Part shown: positions 1 to 12,490 of the stretch, in pieces
Position numbering within the stretch: position 1 is the first letter of the stretch
How the letters are laid out: each line of letters starts with the position of its first letter
Origin: Prunella strophiata
Taxonomy: Eukaryota; Chordata; Aves; Passeriformes; Prunellidae
DNA length: 64,000 bases
Assembly: GCA_036583965.1 (NCBI GenBank)
Contig: JAZBQD010000014.1
Location: forward strand, 44,945,490-45,009,489
Reading direction: 5' to 3'
The notes under the pieces: generated by a model
What the model was told of the DNA's origin: nothing
The model's database searches: none
What the model saw: the letters and a program-made list of their open reading frames with translations, nothing else
Position numbers and translations under genes: made by a program

Positions 1-1800
1 GCAAATGAAAGTTCAGCATGATGCATTGAATGCCTCCTGCTCTAATGAGGAGTTCTACACCACTGCTCCTAACGATGAACAAGACAGAGGCTTAGTGAGT
101 GTTGAAAGGGTTGGTTACCCTTTCCAGTTACAGTAGGGAAATGAGCTTCAAAAAGCCTAAAGCAGAACTTGAACAAAGCAAGAACAGCATTCTTGAACTG
201 AAATTAGTTCAGCATTTACAGAATTCAAAGAAGAAAGATTTTATTGTTAGATTAAGTCAGAATATATACATGTATCCAAAAGGGGAAGGAAGAGCAATGA
301 AGTCCTCAAGTGAAGATTCCTGCACAGGATCATGAATGATGAAAACTTGCCAGGTCTGCCATGAGATATTCACTAAAGGAATTATAGAGTTTTGTAATTG
401 ATAATGTGTGCTTGGTCCTGACAGAAACAATAAAAAAAAAAGCCCTGCTTTTATTAATGAAAATGAGACAGAATAAATTAATTCTTAATGCAATCACTTC
501 TTTTCACAGTATTTTTCCATATCTTTTTGTATCCCTGGTCTACTATCTGGCTTTTATTTACTGTTCGATCATTTCTCTTTAAAATCACTTCTTTTCACAG
601 AAAAGCATTTCCTTTCAAATCACTGGATAGCATGAAATGGGGTGCACTTTCCATTACATGTATTTTCCCAAAGAAATCATCAACAATCACAATAGAAAAG
701 GCTTAGAGTAGGGATTCTTTCCCCACTAAAGAAACATAGAAATTTAAGAGGAAATTGAAGAAGCATAGTTTGTTTCAAACTCAAGAGGAATGTCTTATTT
801 TTGTATTAAAAACATGTAAAAAAACCCCCAAAACATTATATTTCTTCTGCAGGAGGACCAGCATTATACTAAGACTATATTTCCTATTATATTCTATATG
901 TGTACATAGCAACATTTGTGTGATAAAATGAATAAAATAGGAAAGAATGCAAACCTTCTTTTGGCATCTTAAAGTCATAACAAACCATCCAGGAATATTT
1001 TTTGATATGATTTTTCAGAGATGTTAAAGCTATAAGGCTCCTTGAGCACAACAGACACAGAAGCAAGGTAGAGACTATGCAGGGTTCATGGTTTGTTACT
1101 AAGGAAGCACACACAGAAGATTAAAGTCCATCCACCACAGTGTGTTACTGGGACTTTTCCAGAGTAAAGGATTTCTTTTCTCTGGAAAAGCTGGAGAAAT
1201 TGTGTCAAATAAAAGTGTCAGAACAAACCATTTCTAAGCAAACTGATAAAATGGATATAAACAATTGCCAAAACCAGATTACAAGGTCTGAAACCAAATG
1301 GTATTTGCACAGGATTTTTGAAGGAACTCAGATAGATGATTACCAAATATTAGCTAAGATATGTAATATATTGCTCAATTTGCCAAAGGAATAGAAAGCA
1401 GTAAGTGTTACTATATCTTTTCCTTAAGTGTCTGCTTCTAGCAGTTTTCAGAGATTGGATATTGGGCTATGAAGCCCTTTAGTTTCAGCTGCTATGGATA
1501 TTCATGTGTTAATATACAACAGTAGTTATTTAGGATTAAGCAAATGAAACTAAAAACACAGAAATGTCTATCATTGTTTTTTAAACATAACTTTCAAACA
1601 CTGATGGCAATAAATATATTAATCTTCTTCTTAATAAAGGCTGGAAATTCAGGATCTAGAAGAAAAGTCCCAGTGACAAAATGATTGAGTTAAATTACTT
1701 GCATGCTGCTGGTCACTAAACCAAAGATTCATATACTTGGTTACCTCTGGTCCACTTTTCACATTCCTGCTATCATAAACATTTCTCTTTAAATTCCTTG
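1..1800. other. Unique AT-rich non-coding sequence
   Basis: I see no gene. Open frames are at most 84 codons (1140-1394, plus) and resemble no family I know. The only structure I can point to is an 18-bp exact direct repeat, aatcacttcttttcacag, at 492-509 and 583-600. The copies lie 91 bases apart and their flanks do not match. Confidence 0.65.
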
Positions 1801-1821
1801 TGCAGTGCAACAGTGTTGAGG

Positions 1822-1873
1822 AACTATGGGTATTTTCTCAAACTACCCATAGTTTGAGAAAATACCCATAGTT
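1822..1873. repeat. Perfect inverted repeat, 24-bp arms, 4-base loop
   Basis: The left arm at 1822-1845 is the exact reverse complement of the right arm at 1850-1873, with the loop CCCA at 1846-1849. As RNA or single-stranded DNA it would fold into an uninterrupted 24-bp hairpin. The ten-base motif AACTATGGGT (1822-1831) also recurs as its complement ACCCATAGTT both across the loop (1844-1853) and at the end of the right arm (1864-1873). The motif is therefore present three times in 52 bases. No transposon ends or target duplications are visible around it. A replication template switch that copied the neighbouring strand is the simplest origin. A small-RNA precursor is possible but unsupported. 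Confidence 0.95.
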
Positions 1874-4800
1874 GTGGGTTGGTTTGATTTGTGTTACTCA
1901 GGAGAAATTTTAAATGTTAATTGAGTACATATATTTTAGAATCTTAATGAGTAAAAGAAAACAAATACTTAGCAGGAGCCATTCCTGGTAATTAAAAATG
2001 TTCAGGTTTAACAGCAGAAACAAGCCAAAATTAGCCAGAAGATAATGAAACAGAATTGCAGAACATCCTTTCTCAGGGTAGATTTCTGAGACTGAAATTT
2101 AAATCAATAACACTATTATTGCAAGAATTCCTTGGCTTGTCTAGATACAGAGGTTGTATATGTCTGACCAGCTATAGCTCTTTATATTTGGTCAAGCTAA
2201 TCTTGTCCTGTGAACACCAATTTCTTTCCATTAATTGTAAGGAATTAATTTTTGCAGCACAATGATCTTTATTCCAGAAACATGCTGCATATCCTACAAC
2301 ATTTTCTGTGTCTAGGCATGTCTGTTTCCCTGACTTAAGGTGAGAACAAGCCTCTAGCAATTTAACACTCTAAACCATGCACTGATAAAGGTTAGGTTTA
2401 TATTATATGTGAAAGCAATGAAAGCCTGAAATTAAAGTAGAGATATCCAGTGGGTTTTCCTTCTGTTTTCTATTCAGGTAAACAGGTTTTGGGGAGTCTA
2501 TCCAAGGATAAGTTGTGGATAGCATGATAGGATATTTGAGAATTATCATCTCGTGGTGTGGTGTACACTGTTTTCACCTAGCTCATTCATGTAGTGATAC
2601 AGAACACAGTGCTCTTCCCTCCATCTTTTCAAGCAGTGAGTAGTCTGATGTTAAGTGATATAGAAAATGCAAAAGCAAATTTCTGGCTCTCTTTTAGACT
2701 GATTTGCATGCTAATATCAGAAAATGCAGAAATTGCATCTGGTGCTCTAAATCCTGTTGTTCATAAAGATTGTTCTTACAGCATAATTAAAAGATGGAAT
2801 TCACTGAGCTGGGAGTAAAAAAAGTCTTGTCATCTAGAAATTACTGCATCTAGACTGCAGGCTGAATATAAGAAAGAAGTAAATTACAGTTGTTAACCTA
2901 TTTGAGAGGGTCTTTCTATCTTCATTTGTGTCAAATATATATATATTAAATTTTGACTAATTAGAAAGTCTGGCATTTTGATTATGAGAGATATTATATA
3001 CATAGCAGGGGGGTAATTTAGAAAACTGTGGGGGAACTTCAGAGTTGCTCTAAAATATACAGGTCATCAGTAGATAAAAAATTGATTGCAATCAGAGTTT
3101 AAGAAAATTGATTCTTGATGAATTACAGTGCTACAATCACAATGTGCTACTGGCCAACAAGTCAGTTCTGTTTGATCAGTTCTGAATGGTCTAGGTCCTT
3201 ATTCTTGATGTTTGAAAAGCTGAATGTCAGGCTTAGAGGGACCTGCAGTGAGAACAGCACAGGACTTATATTGACAAAACCATGGCAGAGTAAGGAGAGG
3301 AAGTATGGCTTTCCATAATTTCTTCTCATACATTGTTTTCCAACATGCCCTAACATTTTGGAATGACCAAAGACTGTGTCATACCAAATTATGATACCAG
3401 TAAATTTTTTACCAGCAATTTTCTAACCAGTGTTTCTGGAACACAATAGAGGAAAATAAGAAAAAAATTAAGTAGTTCAGGTTACTTACTAAATAAAAAT
3501 CCTAGAATTTACAAGGCAAAAAAATGAACTTTTTTTTTCTTATTGTCAAAAATATTCTGGATTTTTCTCAGCAGTATTGAGAAAATACTTCTTACTCTTT
3601 TGGATTGCTAAAGTAAAAAGCTTGTATAAAGCTTCAGAAGCTTAGTACACTTGTATTAAGAAAAACTGAATCACTGCACAGTTCAACTTCCCCTTTATCT
3701 ATCTTGGTTTTCCACTTCTCTTGTTTTATCTGATAATTTCAGCATCTTTTTCAACATTTTAAATTTATATTTTAATTTAATTTCATTCTGTGTCTTAGAA
3801 TATGTTGAATAATTAGGATACATATTAATGGATTATAAATTTCCTGTAAGTAAAACATGTTGCTAAATATTACTTTGAGTACTAATTTGTGTGCTCAGGT
3901 TAATATTTCTACTTTGCAAAAACATAAAAATGTGAAGTTGAACTAATCCAATGACAACGTGGAGAGCACATTTTCTATTATATCCTGGAGTGCCATCTAT
4001 ATTCATGAGTTGTAGAGAACAAGAGCTTTTGACTTGATTGGCAATTTGTGGTGATATACAAGCCAAATTTTCTCAAACCACTGTTAGAGGATCATCATCT
4101 TATCAGAAACTGTAAATATGCAAACTTACAAAATAATGTTGAGAACCCAATAAGGTGTGATGTTAACAGAACAATAAAAGTAGATCCATTAATGAGAACT
4201 GTTCAGGTCAAAACACATGAAACGTTAATTTTTAGATTGCTGAATTATTTTTAGTTTTTTCATTGTTTTTGTTGCACCAAATGATTCATATATGGAGTCT
4301 TAAAATGAAGAGTTTTGTGGACTTTTTAGAAGCCAAATTTCTAGTCAATCTTATTTCTTGGCCTTCTGAAATAAGCTGACTGTTGACTGAGTAGGGTTTT
4401 CAGCATTCCTTAGCTTTGTTCATTGTAGCTACACACAAGAAGCTGAGATGTGAAAAGAAATCCCTGATCCCATTTCTTTGTTGAACTTGTAGGTATGATG
4501 TAGGAAGCTCATTCTGATTGGGAGGGGGAAAAGAAATAAAAGGATTTTTACTGCCTTTCTGCTTTTGAATTTGGGGCTTCTCTAGAAGCCTATGCAGTAC
4601 AATGTCCCTCTTTCATTTTCAGCTCTGCTCTGACCTCTTTCCTGCACTGGGTCTTGCAAAGGGATTACAAACCATGGTGACAAGATACTGTGCTTTTGTA
4701 ATTCTCACCTTACTTTGTAATAGCAGCTCTCATCTACCAGGTGGAGGAAGGAATCATTCTGAAGTTGTTCCAGCCATGAGGAAGATTTAAAATTGATTGT

Positions 4801-6290
4801 GATGGTAGATACAGGACTGAAATCATAAGTGTGAAATATTCTGCCAGCAATGCTTGAACACAAGTAATATTGTGACAAAGAGAGAGCTGTGAATATATAA
4901 CTTTTTGTTTTTTCCTGATAGGTTAAGATCATGAAAACTATATCAGTCATAAAAGATTTCTGCATGTGATATTATAAAAATATTCCATGTGATGGTCTGA
5001 ATGTCCTCATTATTATCAATGAACATTTCACCTTATGCTTTATACAGAGATAATTCCATTTGGTAATAAGCTTTCCATACTTAATTTGTATGGAAAAATA
5101 CTGGCACTTAAATTGCCAAATTGATCTTTTTTCTGTCTGGTCATCTCTTCTCCTCTGCTCTTGCCTTCCCTCTCTCTGCTGCTCCTGGAGGATACAGTTT
5201 TCAAGCATTTTTTTTAAAAGTAAGGTTCCTGGGAGCCAGGCATAGTAGGAGAGAACTGCACAGTAGGTAAAATCAAATGAATGGTAAAAGATGTGTGTGT
5301 CTTTGCTTGTCTCTGTAATTAAGCTCCTCTCTGAGCTGCCCAGCCATGGAGATAGCAGGAGATCTGGTCTTGCTGCTCTTTACCGTGTTTGTGTAGTCCC
5401 AGACCTGATTACCACAGCTCAGCCTTCATCTGAAGCCAGCTGTGACTTATGAAGTAGAGGTTGCACTTAATGTCAGTCCTTTGGAGCCATGCACTTCTTT
5501 AGGTAAATAGTACAGTTGAAATTGGATTTTGTGGCAGAGGGTGTCTGTTTTATTTGGTTTTTTAGTTTGCACCTCTCCTCCCTGGATCAGCCTGAATCAC
5601 TGTGGAGGCCTCCTTTGCTTGTGAAATGGACACAGCCTAAGGGAAAGGTTCCAGGCATATGAGTTAGAAAAGGGAGGCAGAAAGTGAGAAGCAAGAGTAA
5701 TGACATGAGATCCTGCAGATCAGGCTTACCCCACGAGACTGTGAAGAGGAGCAGGGAATAGAGAACGTGGCTGTATGAGGCAGAAGAAACCTTTGCAGGA
5801 ATTGAACGGAGTGTACACTGCTAGTGGTGACTCAGAGAGCCACTGCACAGTTATCAAGCATCTTCCTGCAAGGAGAGAGGATGCTGAAGGAGAGGTATTC
5901 ATGTCCTTGGTGTCACTCTTTTTTACCGAATTACTTTGAGATTTTTCTACTTGAAATACTAAATATGTCAGTTTCTATTATAATAAAACTTTGCTCTGCT
6001 GACTTTTAAATCCCCCTGACCTTTTGAAATGTGTTCTTAGAAGACAAAAGTCTAGGCACATTGATTTCAAAACTCTGGCCACCAGGGAATTTGCTTCAGT
6101 GTATAACCCATAATCCAGTTAGATAGTTAGGCAGTGTCAGTATGAAACTAATGCATGGTTTTCTGTTGCCTTTATGCATCCATGCTCTAATACCTGGGCA
6201 AACAGGGAGCTGCCATTCTAGACCTGTGGGCTAGATTTCCTGAATTGCCATTGAGATGCTTTTGTCACAGATAATATACAGTGAAATGTT
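1874..6290. other. Unique AT-rich non-coding sequence
   Basis: No gene or recognisable mobile element is visible. A short TA run lies at about 2935-2947. Bases 5570-5800 are somewhat less AT-rich than their surroundings but carry no repeat I can name. The longest frame, 86 codons on the minus strand (4705-4965), has no recognisable domain. Confidence 0.6.
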
Positions 6291-9200
6291 CAGAGTGGTA
6301 TGAATGTCAGGACACTGAATGACACACTGAACAATCTGTCATTCTGTCAGAATAGCAGTATGAATGGCAGAAGGGCTGTGAGAATGGCAGGTGGTGTTGG
6401 CATCCAGATTAACAGGTTATGAGGATCACAACAAATCTGCTCAGTGCTTTTCAGGACATCCAAAACTAAAAGGCATCCTAAAACCTGGAAGGCTCTTTGA
6501 TCACCTTGGTACACACATTTTTGTGTCTGAATTCTTGGTGCTTTTGAGTATATGACATAATAGTGGGAATGAGGGATATTGTATTTGTTTCAAATACAAA
6601 TACCTTCTCCTCTTTCTTATTCCTTTCTTTGCTACACTTTTACTACCATTGTTATGAGAAATACCTTCTTTTTAGGTTCCTCAGCACTTTCATACTTTAG
6701 TCAAAAGGATAAGAATGCTTGTTCTGAATGCTTTGGTTCTGAGTCAGCAAGGACCTTGTAGACATGTTCACATTAATTAATATTTTTTGGGTTTTTTTTT
6801 CACTGAATGAATGTGTCAATTGAAACATTACAAATATTATGGAAAAATTCTCCTATGACAAAACATGAAAACACAGTACTGTTTCAGGAATACTGCTACA
6901 GAAAATGCTTTAACAGATAGTCACCTCCTTTAATGAAATGATATTCAGTACTTATGGCCAAAGGGAATGTGACGTATAGCAAAAATTGATATAGCAGTCA
7001 TTTGTCAGCAAGAGCCTGAATTGGTGTTCGATCTGTTTTTGAAATACGTGTCTGTGTGTGCCATATACATGCCTAACTACCTGTATACACACATATAATG
7101 TATAGCTATATAAAAATGTGGATTGCTTTCTAAAACTGGAATTACTTGAAACTTAGAGGAAATATTTTTGGGTTCTTAATTTTGAAAAGGCACTTACTTG
7201 CTTCAGTTTTGTCTGAGATTTTTTTCCTTTAAATTCTTATCTTGGAAAGGAAAATTCTTAAATGAATATACCATATATATTTTCCATCTCAGAAATGTTT
7301 GTTCTGTAACATAGTTTTGACTGTTGTGAAAAATAATGTTTTCAGATTTTTTAGTGAAAGGTGAGTTAGGCCCTTTGCAAAATCCTTGACTTGAATACAG
7401 ACTCTGATTTACAAGAATAGGCACAAGTCAGAAGAACCTATATCAGAAAATTTATAAACACTCTGCTTCGCTACATGGTCAGTTAGAATTTGTATCCCTT
7501 TAGAAGCCCTATCCTTTTTTTTTATTGCTGCCTATGAGTAAGTCTCCCTGTAAAAGTATGAAAAATATATCCTGAACTTCAATTGCAAGTCTGGTTTTAC
7601 CTCAAAAAGGCAAGCAGAGTTCAGATAAGTATAGAAGTTTGAAGGACTGCACTTCTTGATGTTGACTCCAACATCTAAGTGTGGCAACACTAATGTTAGC
7701 TAACAAAGTAGGGAATTTTTAAGTAGCCTAAATATTGCTGACATTCTTGATGTCAGAGGTGGACTATCTGGTCAGTAATGTCATAACTGTTTTCAGAAGT
7801 TTTGCTGAAAGCATAAGTTGAAACAATTACCTTTTTATACTTTTCCAGTGGTTGTTTCTTTGATCATCAGCTTTTCATTTTTTCCTGGAAGATAAAATGT
7901 GCTTCAAATTTTGCCCCATAAATCATTCTTATTCTGTTCTTAAAAAATTTAATTTGGCTAGTCTTCAGGCAGTGATAAGAAAGCTACCCAGAACTGTGAC
8001 ATAAATTAACCTTCAACAGTAGGTTATTTTCCATATTTTCTAAGATATTTTTTACATATTCCATCAACTTTGAATAAAAGTGATATAAAATACTCTGCAG
8101 TTGGAAATTCACTTTGAGGTGAAGGAATGTAAAGTTTGCTTAGTACAGATTTTATTTAAGTCCTTTTAATTAAATGAAGATGCTGAAGGCATAAGTAAAT
8201 GTATCATCCTGCAGCACTTGCATATCCATTTCTGAGATGTCACATCTTAATTGACTTGCTGTCCATCTATTCCAGTATCTTATATCAGATTACCAGTTCC
8301 AGAGACATTTGCCAAAGATGCAAAATGAGCCCACAGGACTGGATAGGATCATTTGGGCACTGGAGAAATACATAAATATCAATGGTTAACTATGAACTGT
8401 TGACATCAAAAAAATACCTGAAGTACTGGGGGTGTACTTGATTTATGCTACAGTGTAGCATGGCTTGGTTATTCTACTGCAATCCTTTCTTCTCTCTTTG
8501 TGTTATTTCCCTCCTTAAAGACTGGCACCTGTGAAGAATTTATTCTTAAGACTTAGTGGGAAAACAGCAGAAGACTACACACAGAAGATACATGTGCTGT
8601 CATATAAAATCCATCGTTCTCCCTCCCCCTGAGTACAGTATTTAGTTCTGGATCCTCAGTCTCAAAGGAGATATAAGAGACTGCAAACAGTTCAGAGGGG
8701 GCAACATGGCTGATGAGAAATAGGCAGAGCAACCAAGCAGCCTGGGACTCCTGTGCAAGAAAACAAAACAATAAGGAGGTCTAATTATTCACTGCCCTTT
8801 CTAAAATAGAAATCAGGGCCTTAGGATCCTCCTAAACAAATTAGGCAGTTTTTCATAACAATAGCACAAATTCTGTGAAACTGCTTTTTAAAGGATGTTG
8901 CCTATACTTAAGAGTATATTTGTGTTCAAGGGCAGATCTGACAAGTACTTGGAAAAAGGCATCTTTAGGGAGTTAGTAAATGGACAAGAAGACACTCAGG
9001 AAATATGAGCTGAAAATAGTAGAAATCTAGGGAAATTATACTTATGTGTTTAGGCTTTCTCTGGTTTTCTTCTTCCCTAGGGTCCACTTGCAGGCACTGT
9101 TGGAGACAGAATAATGAGCTAGATAGGCCCTTGATTTGAATTAGTGTCATCTTTCATGTATTTTTATCTACTCCCAGTTACACCTTACAAATCAGATCTT

Positions 9201-11639
9201 TATCTGCTGTTTGATATCTTTATTTCTGGGCTGGTCTCCATTTGAGAACACAGCATTTCACATCTGAAGAGAAACTGAACCTTTAATTAAAACAGTGCAC
9301 GTGTATTGCTCTATTTGATATTTGGGGATTTTTTGGTTGGGTTTTTTGGATCTTGTCAGTAATCCTTGTGCATTCAGCAGCATGTCTTCCCTACCTGGAG
9401 TCAGTTTTACTTACATGATTATCTTGCTTCTGGCTTGGCAACTTTTTGGTAACTTTCTCTTAAGTGTCACCTCATGCCACCTTGTTCTTTTGGTGGTCAC
9501 ATTGAGCACATACCTCTGTAAAATAATATGACCTAAGTATATATTGCATTTTGCTATGCTATCACAGTGCTAATAAATTCTTTTGTGCTGTGGTTGATTT
9601 CACAGTTTTTAAATGACTATGTTTGGATTCAAAGCAAGATAATAATAGCTCTAATCTGAGTAGTGTATGTGTAATTTACAGGTCTCATAGGCCTCTGCAC
9701 TGGCTTTACTGCCAGGTTACAGATTTACTTCTGTACTTAGGCAATCTACTTTTAGATTTAGATTTTATATAGATCCAATATACTAGCACTATAATTTAAT
9801 AAATCAGTTTAACCTAACTCCTCTGTCTCATCGACTGCTGGTAATAGGAGAAAATGAGGGCTAGGACAACAGAACTGTACTTGACACCAGCTGCTCTTTA
9901 AAGAAACCTAATCCAGCTTTATGGTTCCCTGTGCTCTTGCCAGAGAATTCTTGCACAGAGGGCTCCCTGTGTTTATAGTAGCAATTTGTGTGTTTGCATC
10001 TATCTGGTTAGTTTTCTGTGAGTGCTTCTCAAATGAAAAACTGTAAATGTGCTACTCAGACTGGGAACCTAAAATAGATCTTTTTTTTCCTTTACTCTCC
10101 TCTCTTCTTTCCACATTAAAGCTGTTTTCAACCATGCACAAAAAGGAAGATTAAAATTATTTTAGTTTACACATGGCATTGTGGATTAGTGTTTCAAATA
10201 TATGAATAATTATGGAAAGCATGAATATTCTTGAAGAGAAACTTTCATGGCAAAATCCTCAGGTTTTTTCATGCCCTTACATTCTCATTTCTTGGGGTCC
10301 AAGAAATATGTCTATAAACATGTCTTGATATGAAAATATCCCCTCTTTTCTTGCCTTCCCCTTCCTTTCTATGTTTTGTTGTATATTTTGTTCCTCTCTT
10401 TATACTTGTCCTCATTCAGTACATTCAGAAAATGCTGAATTAACTTTCTCCTACAATTTTTCAGCTCCCTCCCCCATGACTTTTCTATTTCTTTCCAAAT
10501 TAATTTGCCTTGCCACCTGGTCTCCTTGGAATTCAGCAATTATTCAGTATATAAAGCCTAGCTCGTAACAGATGGGGCTTCCAAAACACACACATCAACA
10601 ATGTACATCCTAGGGCCAGAGATTGTGAGTGAGCTGCAGTTTCATTATGACTTCAATTTTCTAATGCTTGTGAACATTGTCAGAGAACATAAACGTTGTT
10701 TGTGATACCATGTCCTCTAAATTGTGGAGTTCAGACCAAGGCCTGTTTCTTTGATTTAGAACATAAGTTTGTTTTCCAATTTCATGATCCTGATGGCATG
10801 TATTTTATAGCTAGAGGGATAGGAACCAAAATATAAAAATTACCTACGCTTGTTTTCACCTGTGCTTTGCAGAAGGCATTTTAGTGTTTGCATCCAATTA
10901 CCTAGATCAGCATTTGTCATTTTCTAAGACTTTCTATGTTTTCATAGTTAACCTCATCACTCATATTTCCATATTTTGCAATATAAGAGTGCTGCATGTT
11001 GTTTTTTAGTTATATCAGGCTATATAATGAATGCTGCAAGAAACTTCTGAGATGGAAATTGTTTTAAATGTTCAAAATTCCCCTGAGCTACATTTGCAAG
11101 ATCTGAAACTTTTGGTGCAGCTATATAATTTAGGGGAAAAAAAGAAAAGTGGACCAGAGATAAGGGGGTAAAATTATTCTAATATTCAGAGTGAGAAAGG
11201 GTGGGAATACAAAATACCCAGTATTTTTCAAATGTTCCTGTTTGAGCTGCTCCATTTCATATAAATAATTGTTATCCTGAGAATTGTTCCTTGTAGTCCT
11301 GGCTGTGGAAAGTAACCACAAGATTATATGCAGTATTTGTTGCATTCTTGATTTCTCCGGATTAAATTGTTCTTTTTTGTAAAAATAACAAATAATACTG
11401 TGGGACCAGATGCTAACTCTGCATCCAGAGGCACTTTTAGAGAATGTAAATATGTGAGATGGTGCAGGAGTGATTTGAAACTGGGCACTCTATGTATCAT
11501 AGGCATGATGATAAGTACTGTAAGGGCCAAAATTTTCTGGGGTCTGGAGTTTTGAGCTGGAACTTGATCAGAAATTTGTCCAGAAAAATCTCTGAGCTTC
11601 TATTCTTGCAATCCCATCTTTGCTAACACCTCCCATAGA
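6291..11639. other. Unique AT-rich non-coding sequence
   Basis: I see no gene. Bases 6293-6400 are a loose patchwork of short repeats around the word TATGAATG(T/G)CAG (copies near 6299 and 6360). A small inverted pair TTGTATTTG/CAAATACAA lies at 6579-6599. A pyrimidine tract runs from about 10080 to 10115. The overlapping open frames at 11324-11555 on both strands are under 70 codons and look accidental. Confidence 0.6.
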
Positions 11640-12490
11640 GGTGACCACAGTTATAAAAGCCAAAGCATCAACTACAGCAACAGTTATGCAGCCAGCTGTT
11701 AATTTGCAGAACATGTCAGCTGCTACCCAAACCCTTCTAAGACACCTGTAAAATTGAGGAGAACAGCATTTGGGCTCTCATGTCTTCCACCTGTGGCCAC
11801 AGAGATCTGCAGTCCCCTGTTGACTTTGTTCCATGTCTCCATTTGTGGTCGTTGGTGTTTACACCCATGAACAGTGAGAGTGAGCTATTTGGCATGCAGG
11901 CATTGGGATGCAATGTCTGCCAGCAAGTGATAAGGATCTTGTGACAGCAGCTCTGATCAACACCTTCTTGCCCTGCAGATAGGAACCTCCATCACCTGGC
12001 CTAGGTGTTAGTGGGTGTTCCAGGCTCAGATGACTTTGAATTGTCCCCGGGCAACTAGTTCCCCTTCCTTGGCTATTAGGGCATTGTACTGATTATGCAA
12101 ATCCACATCTGATGGCAAAGAAGCCTCCTTCCCAATGCCATCCAGTCCCACAGCTCCAGTACCTGGTCACTTAGTGCCTCAGCCACAGCACAGCTCCTGC
12201 AGGTGAGGCCACAGCAGCTCCATCCCCAGGGAGCAGCACCAGCCATGCCTGGCTGCCTCCACCCATTGGAGTGGGGCTCTGACTCCCAGGGGAAGGTTCT
12301 TCCAGCCACTCATGTGGACAGAGACCTGCAGCTTGTCACCACCACAGTCATATAGTCCCATGCTGTAAAGGACAGAGTTTCTAGGGTCTCTTTCACATTC
12401 CCAGCTGAGCTAACTGCCCTCCTAACCACCAAAGCACCTTTCAGCTGCCTCTGCTCTAGGCCTGCTTGCCAGCTAAATAGGTGTTGTCTA
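11640..12490. other. GC-raised block of unknown origin
   Basis: Base composition changes visibly here. C and G words such as cagctcc, ccaggg and gcctgg replace the surrounding AT-rich sequence, and the block returns to AT-rich DNA after about 12490. Two overlapping minus-strand frames (12076-12309 and 12179-12361) run through it, neither with a domain I recognise. The texture resembles an old avian retroelement or LTR remnant more than an exon, but I cannot match it to a family. A decayed processed pseudogene is an alternative. There is no clear terminal repeat, poly-A tail or target duplication. Confidence 0.4.
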
